Assembly: GCA_007748055.1 (NCBI GenBank)
Contig: CP036279.1
Coordinates: 4,030,001-4,094,000 of the forward strand
Length of the DNA stretch: 64,000 nucleotides
Direction: 5' to 3'
Source of the DNA: Kolteria novifilia
Lineage (GTDB): Bacteria > Planctomycetota > Planctomycetia > Kolteriales > Kolteriaceae
A model generated the notes under the pieces. It was not told the DNA's origin. It did no database searches and saw only the letters and a program-made list of their open reading frames with translations. Shown piece after piece: positions 9,404 through 17,025 of this stretch; the first letter of the stretch is position 1; each line of letters begins with the position of its first letter. The position numbers were made by a program, and so were the translations under genes.

Positions 9404-10033
9404 ATGAGCCAATATCAAACCGTGCTCCTTTTTGGCCCGCCGGGAGCGGGCAAAGGAACACAAGGTCGCATTCTTGGGACGATTCCCGGGTTCTTCCACT
9501 GCGCCTGTGGCGACGTTTTTCGCCAGTTGGACATTCAGTCGGACATCGGACGCTTGTTCCTGGACTACTCGTCCAAGGGTGAACTCGTTCCCGACGAGAT
9601 CACGATCGAGATCTGGGCCAGGCACATCGACAATCAGGTCGTGTTGCGGGCCTTTAAGCCGGAGTTCGACGTGCTCGTTCTCGACGGGATTCCGCGAACC
9701 GTCGAGCAAGCCGATCTCTTGACCAAGCACATCCACGTGCTCAAGGTTCTCCATCTCGTCTGTCCCGACGAGGAGCAGATGATCGAGCGACTTCGCCGCC
9801 GGGCCCTACGCGAGAACCGGATGGACGATGCGAAGGAGTCGGTCATTCGCCATCGTTGGGAAATCTATCAACAGGAAACCGCCCCGCTTTTGGACTACTA
9901 CGGCGCCGGCCACATCGCCGACATCGACGCCCAGCGCTCTCCCGGCGAAGTTCTCCAGCAAAGCCTCGAGATCCTGATCCCGGTCCAGAATTCGCACTTC
10001 GCGCGCCTGTCGTTCGAGCGAGCCGTCGACTGA
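9404..10033 (+). CDS. adk: Adenylate kinase, short form
   Basis: Nucleoside monophosphate kinase interconverting ATP + AMP and 2 ADP. It has 209 residues with Walker A GPPGAGKGT at residues 11-19, the CGDVFR motif of the AMP site, the SKGELVPDEI segment, and DGIPRT in place of the usual DGFPRT. The region that normally holds the LID domain goes directly from RRRALRENRMDDAK to the closing arginine helix, so this is a short, LID-less form without zinc cysteines. The ATG has a GAGGAAGAGA Shine-Dalgarno. UMP/CMP specificity cannot be excluded. Confidence 0.85.
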   Translation: MSQYQTVLLFGPPGAGKGTQGRILGTIPGFFHCACGDVFRQLDIQSDIGRLFLDYSSKGELVPDEITIEIWARHIDNQVVLRAFKPEFDVLVLDGIPRTVEQADLLTKHIHVLKVLHLVCPDEEQMIERLRRRALRENRMDDAKESVIRHRWEIYQQETAPLLDYYGAGHIADIDAQRSPGEVLQQSLEILIPVQNSHFARLSFERAVD

Positions 10034-10065
10034 CGAAGGTGGAGCGGCCGGGTGCCCTTGACCAA

Positions 10066-10123
10066 GCGTGGGCATGGCACCCAAAGATCTTTTCGTCAAC
10101 GAAATGACCCATCAGGACACTAG
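10066..10123. repeat. Module A fragment, 3' end CACTAG
   Basis: Partial copy of the dispersed palindromic module A. It includes the right half of the conserved stem (GGGCATGGCACCCAA), then AGATCTTTTCGTCAACG and the terminal TCAGGACACTAG. The same right end is found at 25537-25542, 36917-36922 and 48587-48592. It lies 30 bp downstream of adk. Confidence 0.75.
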
Positions 10124-10281
10124 GCATCGTCTCAAGAGTTGATCGTCGGCGCGAGGCACAGCGAGTTGGTGGGGGACGAGGAGGTCGAAACAGGCGAATC
10201 CGTTGGATTCGTCGATGCAGACCGACAAAGTCCCGTGGCAACGTAGCCAGCCGAAGCCAGAGCCGACTTTTGAGACGGAGC

Positions 10282-10415
10282 CTAACAGTCCGTTGATTTG
10301 AGCGGGCCAGGGCGAGAACGAGCCATGCTGGCCAAGATCAACAAGAAGAAACGCAGGCGAATCCGTAGATTCGTCGAGTTTCTTTGACGCGGACATTGGT
10401 CAAAAGGGCTGCTAG
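10282..10415. repeat. Module C, copy 1, carrying a short conserved ORF
   Basis: Dispersed repeat beginning CTAACAGTCCGTTGATT and ending GGGCTGCTAG, so its two ends are imperfect inverted repeats with CTAA/CTAG tips. It is about 75 percent identical by eye to 43753-43885 over 130 bp. Inside, ATG at 10325 opens a 20-codon frame (MLAKINKKKRRRIRRFVEFL) ending at 10387, and the palindrome GCGAATCCGTAGATTCGTC sits at its centre. A related palindrome GCGAATCCGTTGGATTCGTC occurs just upstream near 10194-10213, so 10124-10281 is probably further degenerate repeat. Confidence 0.7.
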
Positions 10416-10482
10416 TCGCCGAGACAACCACACACGTTTCGGGAGAAGTCCAATGGATGCGGCAGCATTGCCGATCAGGTAC

Positions 10483-12321
10483 CTAAGAACCGAACAGCAG
10501 AAAGAGTCCGGCGACGAGCACGACCAGGCATAAGACGGCAAGAACGATGATGGCCAGCATCCCCATGCCTCGCGACCTCTCCGAATCGGTGGAAACGACC
10601 CCACTACGCGGCGTCTCTTGCTTGGGAACGCTCTGGTAGGAACCCGAACCGGGCCGATAGAGCCGATTCCACTTGCGATTCGACCCGTCGAGATTGATCT
10701 CCTCCTCGGGTGGAGGAGCATCCTCCCGCGCTGGTGGTTCCGCCACGCGTTCATTGACGCTGGCCGCGGCATCGCGCCCCGACCGGGACTCGAGGGGCGT
10801 GCGGTGTGCCGATTCGACGCTTTTTTGTTCGTTTTGGGACGAAATCGGCGCACTTTGGGGCGGATTCGTGACGTCTTTGGTCGAAATCGGCGCCTTTTGG
10901 GGCCGTTTTGCCCCCTCTTCGGGCTCGATCTCCTGATCGAACATCTCTTGTTCGACCGCGCGAGCAATCGAGCTGAGAATCTCTCCCTGATCGAGCGTCG
11001 AGACGTGATGGGAGATCCCATCGGAGGTCTTCCCCGACTGAACATCGATCAACGTCCTGATGAACGCTTCGCAGCTCGGGAAACGTTCGTCGGGCTTCTT
11101 GCTCAAGGCCTTGAGCAGCACATCGCGCTCGTCGTCGCTCAGCAAATCGCTGCCGAGTTTGGGATTGGCAAAGAGATGCTGCTTGCGAATCTCCGCGGCG
11201 CGGCCACGAAAGACCGACTTGCCCGTCCGCAACATGTAGTAGCTGATCGCCAGGGAATACTGGTCGCTGTGAATCGACTGGTAGCCTTCGACGATCTCCG
11301 GCGCCATGAAGACCGGCGTTCCGGCTCCCATCGTCTTTCCCATCGCCAGGGCGAGGCTCTCGGTCATCCGCGACAAGCCGAAGTCCCCGAGCTTGATGCG
11401 ATCGGCCATGAGCAGCATGTTCGCCGGCTTCACGTCCCGGTGAAGAATGCTCTCGCGCAGGTTCAGAAAGTCGAGCGCGTCGGCGGCATCGATCATGATC
11501 GGATGCAGGCGATCGCACGGAATTCCCGGAAGACCTTCCCGCTGCGAGATGCGAAGTTGCTCTTCGAGCGTCGTGTCGGCCAACTCCATCGCGATGTGGA
11601 GTTGGTCCTCCTCGATCCACCACCCAAAGATCTGTAGCAGAAACGGGTGCCGCAGCTTTCCGGAACAGAACAAGTCGAGCGACTCGCGTTCGCGCTCGAT
11701 CGCCCTCGGGGAAACCGATCCGAAGATGCGTTTGATGGCGATGGGCACGCCGCCGGGAGCCTCGGCACGCCACACCTCGCCAAACCCCCCTTCCCCGATC
11801 TTGCGGATGAGCTTGATCTTTGGAGGAATCCCCGCGTCCGCCGGGACCGAGAGGACATCGGTCGCGATGGAGGGCGGATCGCCCGTCAACGTGTCATCGG
11901 TGTCTTGGGGCAAATCGACGAGCGTCGGGTCCGATTGGTCGAACAGATCCTTCAACGAATCGGCGACACGCGGAAAGCGCTGCTCGTAGTCGGTCAGGCT
12001 GACGCTTTCCCCATGGCGGTGGCGAACGCGGTACTCGTTGCACAGCAGTGATGGAAAGCCTTTGGCGTGGAGGAGTTCGGGAAAACGCTCGAGGTAGCGT
12101 TCGACGTAGACTCGCTTGCCATCCTTCCAATGCAGCTCCAAATCGGTCTGCACCAGTTCAAAGAGAAGAGGCAGGCGCAGCGAGTCGGAGGCTTCGGGCA
12201 AGTACGCCTCGAGGTCATGCGAGTTGCCACCCCGATACTCTTGCTCGAAGCGCGCAAGCACTTCCTGGAGGCGATTCCAGTCGTCGCTTCGGAGTTGATT
12301 GATGTCACTTGGCGCGGTCAT
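10483..12321 (-). CDS. Hanks-type Ser/Thr protein kinase with C-terminal membrane anchor
   Basis: Protein of 612 residues. Residues 14-125 form a helical domain also present in the neighbouring FHA protein. Residues about 168-435 are a eukaryotic-like kinase domain: glycine loop GEGGFGEV (176-183), Lys197 in AIKRI, HRDVKPANML (294-303), DFG (313-315), and APE (340-342) after a short activation loop. A 140-residue low-complexity Ser/Pro/Glu linker follows, and then one transmembrane helix at the extreme C terminus (LAIIVLAVLCLVVLVAGLFLL), so the kinase is tail-anchored with its catalytic part in the cytoplasm. It is downstream of the FHA gene in the same orientation, 117 bp apart. Confidence 0.93.
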   Translation of the reverse strand: MTAPSDINQLRSDDWNRLQEVLARFEQEYRGGNSHDLEAYLPEASDSLRLPLLFELVQTDLELHWKDGKRVYVERYLERFPELLHAKGFPSLLCNEYRVRHRHGESVSLTDYEQRFPRVADSLKDLFDQSDPTLVDLPQDTDDTLTGDPPSIATDVLSVPADAGIPPKIKLIRKIGEGGFGEVWRAEAPGGVPIAIKRIFGSVSPRAIERERESLDLFCSGKLRHPFLLQIFGWWIEEDQLHIAMELADTTLEEQLRISQREGLPGIPCDRLHPIMIDAADALDFLNLRESILHRDVKPANMLLMADRIKLGDFGLSRMTESLALAMGKTMGAGTPVFMAPEIVEGYQSIHSDQYSLAISYYMLRTGKSVFRGRAAEIRKQHLFANPKLGSDLLSDDERDVLLKALSKKPDERFPSCEAFIRTLIDVQSGKTSDGISHHVSTLDQGEILSSIARAVEQEMFDQEIEPEEGAKRPQKAPISTKDVTNPPQSAPISSQNEQKSVESAHRTPLESRSGRDAAASVNERVAEPPAREDAPPPEEEINLDGSNRKWNRLYRPGSGSYQSVPKQETPRSGVVSTDSERSRGMGMLAIIVLAVLCLVVLVAGLFLLFGS

Positions 12322-12438
12322 GGTTCGCCGAGGCTCAGCGTCGTCGGGGTGGCTTCAGTCACCACTTTGGGTTTGTTGACGGATCGCTTCCAATGGGATT
12401 TCCCCATCCTCCACGCTCGACCCCCGCCAAGTCTAGCT

Positions 12439-13617
12439 TTATTTTACCCCAGGAAAGAGCACCCCGACCAACTGTTCCCCAATGCGGAACATGTCGCCGT
12501 CCACGAGAGGGGCGGGACCGTTGATCTTCATGAAGGTCCCATTCAAGCTCATCAAGTCCTCGATGGTGAAGGTCTTTCGTTGCCTGTCGTATCGAATTAG
12601 GGAGTGTCGTGGGGAAAGAAAATCGTCCGCCCGCACCGAGATGTCGGTCGAACTGTCGCGGCCGATCGAGATCGGCTGTTCCAGATCGAGCGGGAAATGA
12701 CGCTCCATCGACGATTGATCGCTGATCTTGGTCAGCCGCGCGTCGACTGGATCCCGTCCCTGGTCGGTGTTCTCGCTCATTTGGAAAAGTTGGCTGCCAC
12801 ACAAGAGTCGGCAACCCGGAGGCAGCGGCCACGGAAACCCGGGGCGGAGTCGCAGAAAGGTCCCGTTCCGACTTCCCTCATCGATCAGCGTCAGCCGCGA
12901 TTCCTGCCATTTCAGGACGACGTGACGCCCCGAGACAAGCAAATCGTGCGGGATCAGCAAGTCCCCGTGCTCGCGTCCGATTCGGAATTCCGCCCGGCGA
13001 ATCGTGATATGCTCCCCAGGGAGCCCATTCTCGTCGAACAGGACGATTCGGGGCTGAGGATGCCGCTTGCGGGGACGAAAGAGCTTCGTGCCGTCGCTCG
13101 AGTCACTCGGCTTCAACCACGAACCGGACGACAACGAGGGAGCGATCGGCTCCTCGGCGACCAGCGTGTCGTCCGCACTCGACGAGTCCGATTCCAATCG
13201 CTCGCGCGAAGCGACGAGCCGAATGCCACTCTCGGAACCCTCCGGAACCGGCACCCGCGACGCGAGTCGCTTACGCAACACCTCCGAGAGCTTCGGGAAT
13301 CGCTTGTCGTATTCCTCGAGACTCGGTTCGCGATCAAACCGGACGCGCCACTGAAATTCATCTTCGAGCAGACTCGTCATCTCGCCACTCTCGAGCAGTT
13401 CGGGGAACTCGCTCAAGTAGTGTTCGACTTGCACTCCCTTTTTGCGTCGCCAGCGCAGTTCCAAATCGGTGCGAACCAACTCGATTAAAAGCGGCTGGTA
13501 GATCGGATCGTCCTTCGGGGGCAAGAAGTCGGCGAGTGGTCTCGGAAAGGACATCGCGCATTCGCGCTCGAAGCGATCCAGTTGGTCCTGAAGTCGTTCC
13601 CAGCTCGCGTCGTCCAT
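12439..13617 (-). CDS. Protein with two FHA domains and a kinase-type N-terminal domain
   Basis: Phosphothreonine-reader protein of 392 residues. Residues 1-115 are clearly homologous to residues 14-125 of the adjacent kinase (shared elements include ELVRTDLELRW against ELVQTDLELHW, and FPELL). A linker follows, then FHA domain 1 (about 185-270: FRIGREHGDLLIPHDLLVSGRH, EGSRNGTFL) and FHA domain 2 (about 300-385: ISIGRDSSTDISV, SLNGTF). Both domains keep the GR, S-x-x-H and N-G residues needed to bind phosphothreonine. The ATG at 13617 (MDDASW) aligns with the kinase N terminus; a GTG at 13665 is an alternative. It is probably co-transcribed with the kinase as its reader. Confidence 0.88.
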   Translation of the reverse strand: MDDASWERLQDQLDRFERECAMSFPRPLADFLPPKDDPIYQPLLIELVRTDLELRWRRKKGVQVEHYLSEFPELLESGEMTSLLEDEFQWRVRFDREPSLEEYDKRFPKLSEVLRKRLASRVPVPEGSESGIRLVASRERLESDSSSADDTLVAEEPIAPSLSSGSWLKPSDSSDGTKLFRPRKRHPQPRIVLFDENGLPGEHITIRRAEFRIGREHGDLLIPHDLLVSGRHVVLKWQESRLTLIDEGSRNGTFLRLRPGFPWPLPPGCRLLCGSQLFQMSENTDQGRDPVDARLTKISDQSSMERHFPLDLEQPISIGRDSSTDISVRADDFLSPRHSLIRYDRQRKTFTIEDLMSLNGTFMKINGPAPLVDGDMFRIGEQLVGVLFPGVK

Positions 13618-13847
13618 CGTGAACGGTACTTCCCTACCCTCTTGCCGCTTCGTCGTGGCTCGCACGCTCGTGGAGTCCGCACCTTCCTCGACCTGAGCGG
13701 CGAGAAGATCCGGCGAACGCCAGCTCCCCTCACGCTCTTTTCCATCGACCGCGAAGACGCCGAGCCTACTTCTTGTCTCGCTCGAATAGAGACGTCAGAA
13801 TAGCCCGGATCGGTCAATCACGGCAATCCTCTATTCCGAGCAACCGC

Positions 13848-15248
13848 ATGCTTTCGAAACCACCGTCCGCGCGTCTCTACCTGCTCATCCCGAGCTACCG
13901 CCGCTGGGTCACTCCCGGCATGACGGAACTACGGATCCGCATCGCGGGCCTGACTCGGGACGATCTTGAGATCGCCGGACTCATCGTGACCGAACAGGAT
14001 CTTGATACGGGGTTCACCGACCGTCGGCCCCATCGCGTTGATCCATTGCGGGCCGAAGCCCGACTTCCCATTCCCAATTTCCATCGCAACGGCCAGATAC
14101 GCTGCTCGCTTGTCGAACGCAGGACCGGGCGCGAGTTCGCCAACGCGTCGTGGCGTCTGATCGTGAAGGAGTCCGGCGGTTTGGCGTCAATGGCTCACTT
14201 CACGCCGCGAAACGTCGCGGTGATCAACAACAAGCTCACTTACCCCAAGATCTGGCGACCGACCGATCCGAAGCTCCAGACGTCCGCCATTGTGCCAAAG
14301 CTCGCCGAAATCGCGAAGGCTGGATTCACGGGAGTTCTCCTCGATCAGCGGGGGCTCGATCTCAGGGAACTCCTCGAGGTGGCCGGGGCGGCGAGTGACG
14401 CGATGCTCGACGTGATCGTTTCCCCGTTTCCGTCGGGCAAGTACGACTCCGAGCGGACGCTCGACCAGACGGCCGAGCGTACCCGAGCCCTGCGCTCTTC
14501 CAGGGGCATTGGCGGCTACTGGTTCGGTTTTGACGACGTCGACGAACCGGCCATCGCCGAACTCTACCGGACGGTGCGTTCGACCGACTCCAAACGCTTT
14601 TGCCTGCTGCCGCGTTCGCAATTCGGCCCAAACGACTCGACGCCCGGCTTTCAGGACGTCGTCGCCCTGCCCGTCAACCCCTCGGAGACGTCTGCTAGCT
14701 TTGAAAACGCCGCCGACAACGGTCTGGTGACCTTCGGCGAGATCAGGGTCCATGGGGCCCCCGAGACGCCCGCGGCCAAGGGGCCCGAACCGTCGGAGAC
14801 GCTGACCCCACGAGAACAATTCTACCGCCAACTCACCGCCGGCTCCTCCGGCGTGTTGCTGTCCAGCTCCTCCCTCTCCCCAGACGACAAGTCGATGGCG
14901 AGCCTCCTTCGCGAACTCGAGGCGATCACCCCCTTGCTCCTGCATGGCCGGACGATCGCTTGGCCCGCGAGTGACGAAGCGAAGAAGGAACTGGACGGCC
15001 AGCGGATCAGCCTCTGGCAACGTCGCGACAAGAATGCGTTCCTGCTCGTGGCGATCAACCAGGCCAACGACGAACGCCAGGTCTCCCTTCCGATTCCTCC
15101 GGGAGGAAGTCACCTCTACGTCTTCGGAGAGGATCGCGAACTCACCCTCGAGTCCGGCCGGCTCAAGGAAACGTTCCAACCATTAGCGGTGCACGTCTAC
15201 ACGAACGACAAGGAACTCGCGCGGTCGTTCCCCTCTCGGGACAATTGA
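13848..15248 (+). CDS. Hypothetical protein, glycosyl hydrolase-like TIM barrel
   Basis: Protein of 466 residues of no family I can name. The first 100 residues look like a beta-sandwich domain (TELRIRIAGLTRDDLEIAGL). The middle, with FTGVLLDQRGLDLRELLEV and DVIVSPFPSGKYDSER, and WFGFDDVDEPAIAELYRTV, has the spacing of a TIM barrel like those of planctomycete glycoside-hydrolase-like proteins. A Gln/Ser-rich loop and a C-terminal beta domain (SLPIPPGGSHLYVFGEDREL) follow. No signal peptide is evident. The ATG at 13848 was preferred over 13773. It is divergent from the FHA-kinase operon. Confidence 0.6.
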   Translation: MLSKPPSARLYLLIPSYRRWVTPGMTELRIRIAGLTRDDLEIAGLIVTEQDLDTGFTDRRPHRVDPLRAEARLPIPNFHRNGQIRCSLVERRTGREFANASWRLIVKESGGLASMAHFTPRNVAVINNKLTYPKIWRPTDPKLQTSAIVPKLAEIAKAGFTGVLLDQRGLDLRELLEVAGAASDAMLDVIVSPFPSGKYDSERTLDQTAERTRALRSSRGIGGYWFGFDDVDEPAIAELYRTVRSTDSKRFCLLPRSQFGPNDSTPGFQDVVALPVNPSETSASFENAADNGLVTFGEIRVHGAPETPAAKGPEPSETLTPREQFYRQLTAGSSGVLLSSSSLSPDDKSMASLLRELEAITPLLLHGRTIAWPASDEAKKELDGQRISLWQRRDKNAFLLVAINQANDERQVSLPIPPGGSHLYVFGEDRELTLESGRLKETFQPLAVHVYTNDKELARSFPSRDN

Positions 15249-15351
15249 CGTTCCCACGAGGTGGACGACTCTTCGCGCATTGCCCATAAACGACGACGGA
15301 CTGGGCCAAGACTTCATGCGGGCCCTTGGAGAGCCTTGATGGAGACAGGGG

Positions 15352-16212
15352 ATGCCCTTTTCGCCTTGGATCGATGACGTCACGGAAGAGACCTTCGTGG
15401 AGGAGGTGCTCGCCCGCTCGCGCGACGTTCCGGTGGTGCTCGAACTTTGGGCCGCGTGGTGCGCCCCCTGCAAAGTCCTCTCCCCGCGGCTCGAAGAGTT
15501 CGCCAACGAGGGCAAGGGCGCGTTTCTCCTCCGCAAGCTCGACCTCCAAGCAAACTCGAAAGTCGCGCAGAAGTTTAACGTGAAGGGCGTTCCCGCGGTG
15601 ATCGCCTTCGTGAACGGCCTGGCCGTCGACCAATTCATGGGACTTCCACCCGAGGACCAGATGCGGCGGTTCATCGGCCGTCTCATTCCGACCGAAGCCG
15701 AGACCCTGCTAAGCCAAGCGGTGGCGTTGGAACCCGAGGACCCGCGACAAGCGGCTGAGCTTTACGAGAAAGTGGTCGCGCTCGATCCGACCCTGACCGC
15801 GGCCCGCGCGGCCCTCGCGGAGTGCTACGTGACTTGGGGCGAACTGGAGAGGGCCGAGGAGCATGCCGCCGCGATCCCCTTCGGCAACAAGGGATACCAT
15901 CGCGCCCAGAACGTGCAGACCCGGATCGAGTTTCGTCGCGAGGCGACGGCGATTGGCTCCGAGCATGAATGTCGCAAGCGCTGCGAGGCGAACCCCGACG
16001 ACCTCGAGGCACGCCGTGATCTCGGCTTCGTTCAAGCGGGAAAGGAAGAGTGGGAAAAGGCGCTCGAGACTTTCATCAGCATCGCCGAGACGGATCGCGA
16101 GTTCGGCAAAGCGCGGGTGAAGGAACCCGCCTACCGCATCCTGAGCATCGTGGGATCGACGATCACGACGGCCAACGACTACCGCAACAGGCTCTCCGAG
16201 GCGTTTCGCTAG
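15352..16212 (+). CDS. Thioredoxin-TPR protein, CnoX (YbbN)-like
   Basis: Protein of 286 residues. Residues 1-110 are a thioredoxin fold with the active site WCAPCK (Cys37, Cys40) and the cis-proline segment KGVPAVIAF. Residues 115-286 are the helical TPR-like region typical of YbbN/CnoX, opening with TLLSQAVALEPEDPRQAAELYE. E. coli CnoX has lost the first active-site cysteine, whereas this protein keeps both, so it may be a true redox-active chaperone. Its TAG stop (16210-16212) lies in the CTAG that starts the downstream repeat module B'. Confidence 0.88.
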   Translation: MPFSPWIDDVTEETFVEEVLARSRDVPVVLELWAAWCAPCKVLSPRLEEFANEGKGAFLLRKLDLQANSKVAQKFNVKGVPAVIAFVNGLAVDQFMGLPPEDQMRRFIGRLIPTEAETLLSQAVALEPEDPRQAAELYEKVVALDPTLTAARAALAECYVTWGELERAEEHAAAIPFGNKGYHRAQNVQTRIEFRREATAIGSEHECRKRCEANPDDLEARRDLGFVQAGKEEWEKALETFISIAETDREFGKARVKEPAYRILSIVGSTITTANDYRNRLSEAFR

Positions 16213-16316
16213 TGCTCTGTTCCAACTTCAACTCAGTGTTGGGGCAACCCTAACCCTTTGGCACTGGCGGACAAGCAGCCAGTGGCACCTCAAGACTTCG
16301 TTGGACCAGTGCGCTA
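16209..16316. repeat. Module B', copy 1
   Basis: Imperfect long palindrome of 108 bp with CTAG at both tips: left CTAGTGCTCTGTTCCAAC, right TTGGACCAGTGCGCTAG. The central stem is CACTGGC...GCCAGTG around GGACAAGCA. It resembles the inverted copy at 59131-59231. The left CTAG contains the stop codon of the thioredoxin-TPR gene. Confidence 0.75.
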
Positions 16317-16546
16317 GTCTCCGTCTCCAGAGTCGGCTCGAGCTCTAATGGGCTGCGCCCTCTCCTTGGCCCCCACTGGAGTGGCGGAGTCTGATTCTAG
16401 CGTAATTCTGGGGCCCATTCTGGTTCTATTCATGCTAAAACAGAAGAATACTGGAAGAGCATGCACGTGGAGTCAAGGCCCCCTCCAGGGGATCGACTGC
16501 TTCCACGGGAAGTGACCCGGCGTCACTCGCAGAAGAGGTAAATCAG
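16317..16546. other. Intergenic region, nothing firmly identified
   Basis: No gene is supported here. The stretch around 16420-16450 is relatively AT-rich (TATTCATGCTAAAACAGAAG) and may hold the promoter of the following small gene. Confidence 0.4.
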
Positions 16547-16879
16547 TTGCTGCACAGTCGAAGCACGCTGTTCATGAACAGCACGACGTGGACGGCCCTC
16601 GGTTTTCTCGTGGGGGTCGCCGTCGGCGAATTCCTGCCCATCGGCCAACGACTCATTCCCTTGGCGGCCGTAGTGGGAGCGGCGATAGCGGTCCTAGTCA
16701 CGGGACAGCTCGCGCGGCGCCGCAAGAATAGCGTGGTCAACAACCGCCTCGAGACGATCACCAAGGAATTGACGTCGACCGAAATCAACGCCATGGATCA
16801 AGCCAAGCGCGAAGCGGCGAAGAGGGGGCGATTCGACAGCAAACCCGCCGCGCCGGCTAGCCCACCCCAAGAGACGTAA
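16547..16879 (+). CDS. Small membrane protein, hypothetical
   Basis: Protein of 110 residues (or 101 from the ATG at 16574). Two hydrophobic helices (TALGFLVGVAVGEFLPIG and LIPLAAVVGAAIAVLVTG) are followed by a basic stretch ARRRKNS and a polar, coiled-coil-prone tail ending in Ala/Pro. The TTG at 16547 has AGAGG 8 nt upstream; the ATG lacks a clear Shine-Dalgarno. No family recognised. Confidence 0.5.
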   Translation: MLHSRSTLFMNSTTWTALGFLVGVAVGEFLPIGQRLIPLAAVVGAAIAVLVTGQLARRRKNSVVNNRLETITKELTSTEINAMDQAKREAAKRGRFDSKPAAPASPPQET

Positions 16880-16884
16880 AGAAA

Positions 16885-16915
16885 GGCTCTCCCCCAACAT
16901 CACAAGGGGAAAGCC
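16885..16915. terminator. Hairpin downstream of the small membrane protein
   Basis: Stem GGCTCTCCCC (16885-16894) pairs with GGGGAAAGCC (16906-16915), 9 of 10 positions, with an 11-nt loop. A short T-containing stretch (GTTTCTTC) follows on the plus strand. Between convergent genes, so it may terminate from the plus side. Confidence 0.45.
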
Positions 16916-16972
16916 CTGGCGTTTCTTCGAGCGGAGAAGCCCCCAACCACACGGTTGTCGATGCGAACCATA

Positions 16973-17006
16973 CCACCAGGTACCTCCGAGGAGGTGAACC
17001 TGGTGG
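16973..17006 (-). terminator. Strong hairpin just after gltB
   Basis: CCACCAGGT (16973-16981) pairs perfectly with ACCTGGTGG (16998-17006), and the inner ACCTCC/GGAGGT arms extend the stem. It lies about 20 bp downstream of the gltB stop. No T-run follows, so it is either a factor-dependent terminator or an mRNA 3' stabiliser. Confidence 0.5.
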
Positions 17007-17025
17007 AGGCATCCTCAAGACTTGA

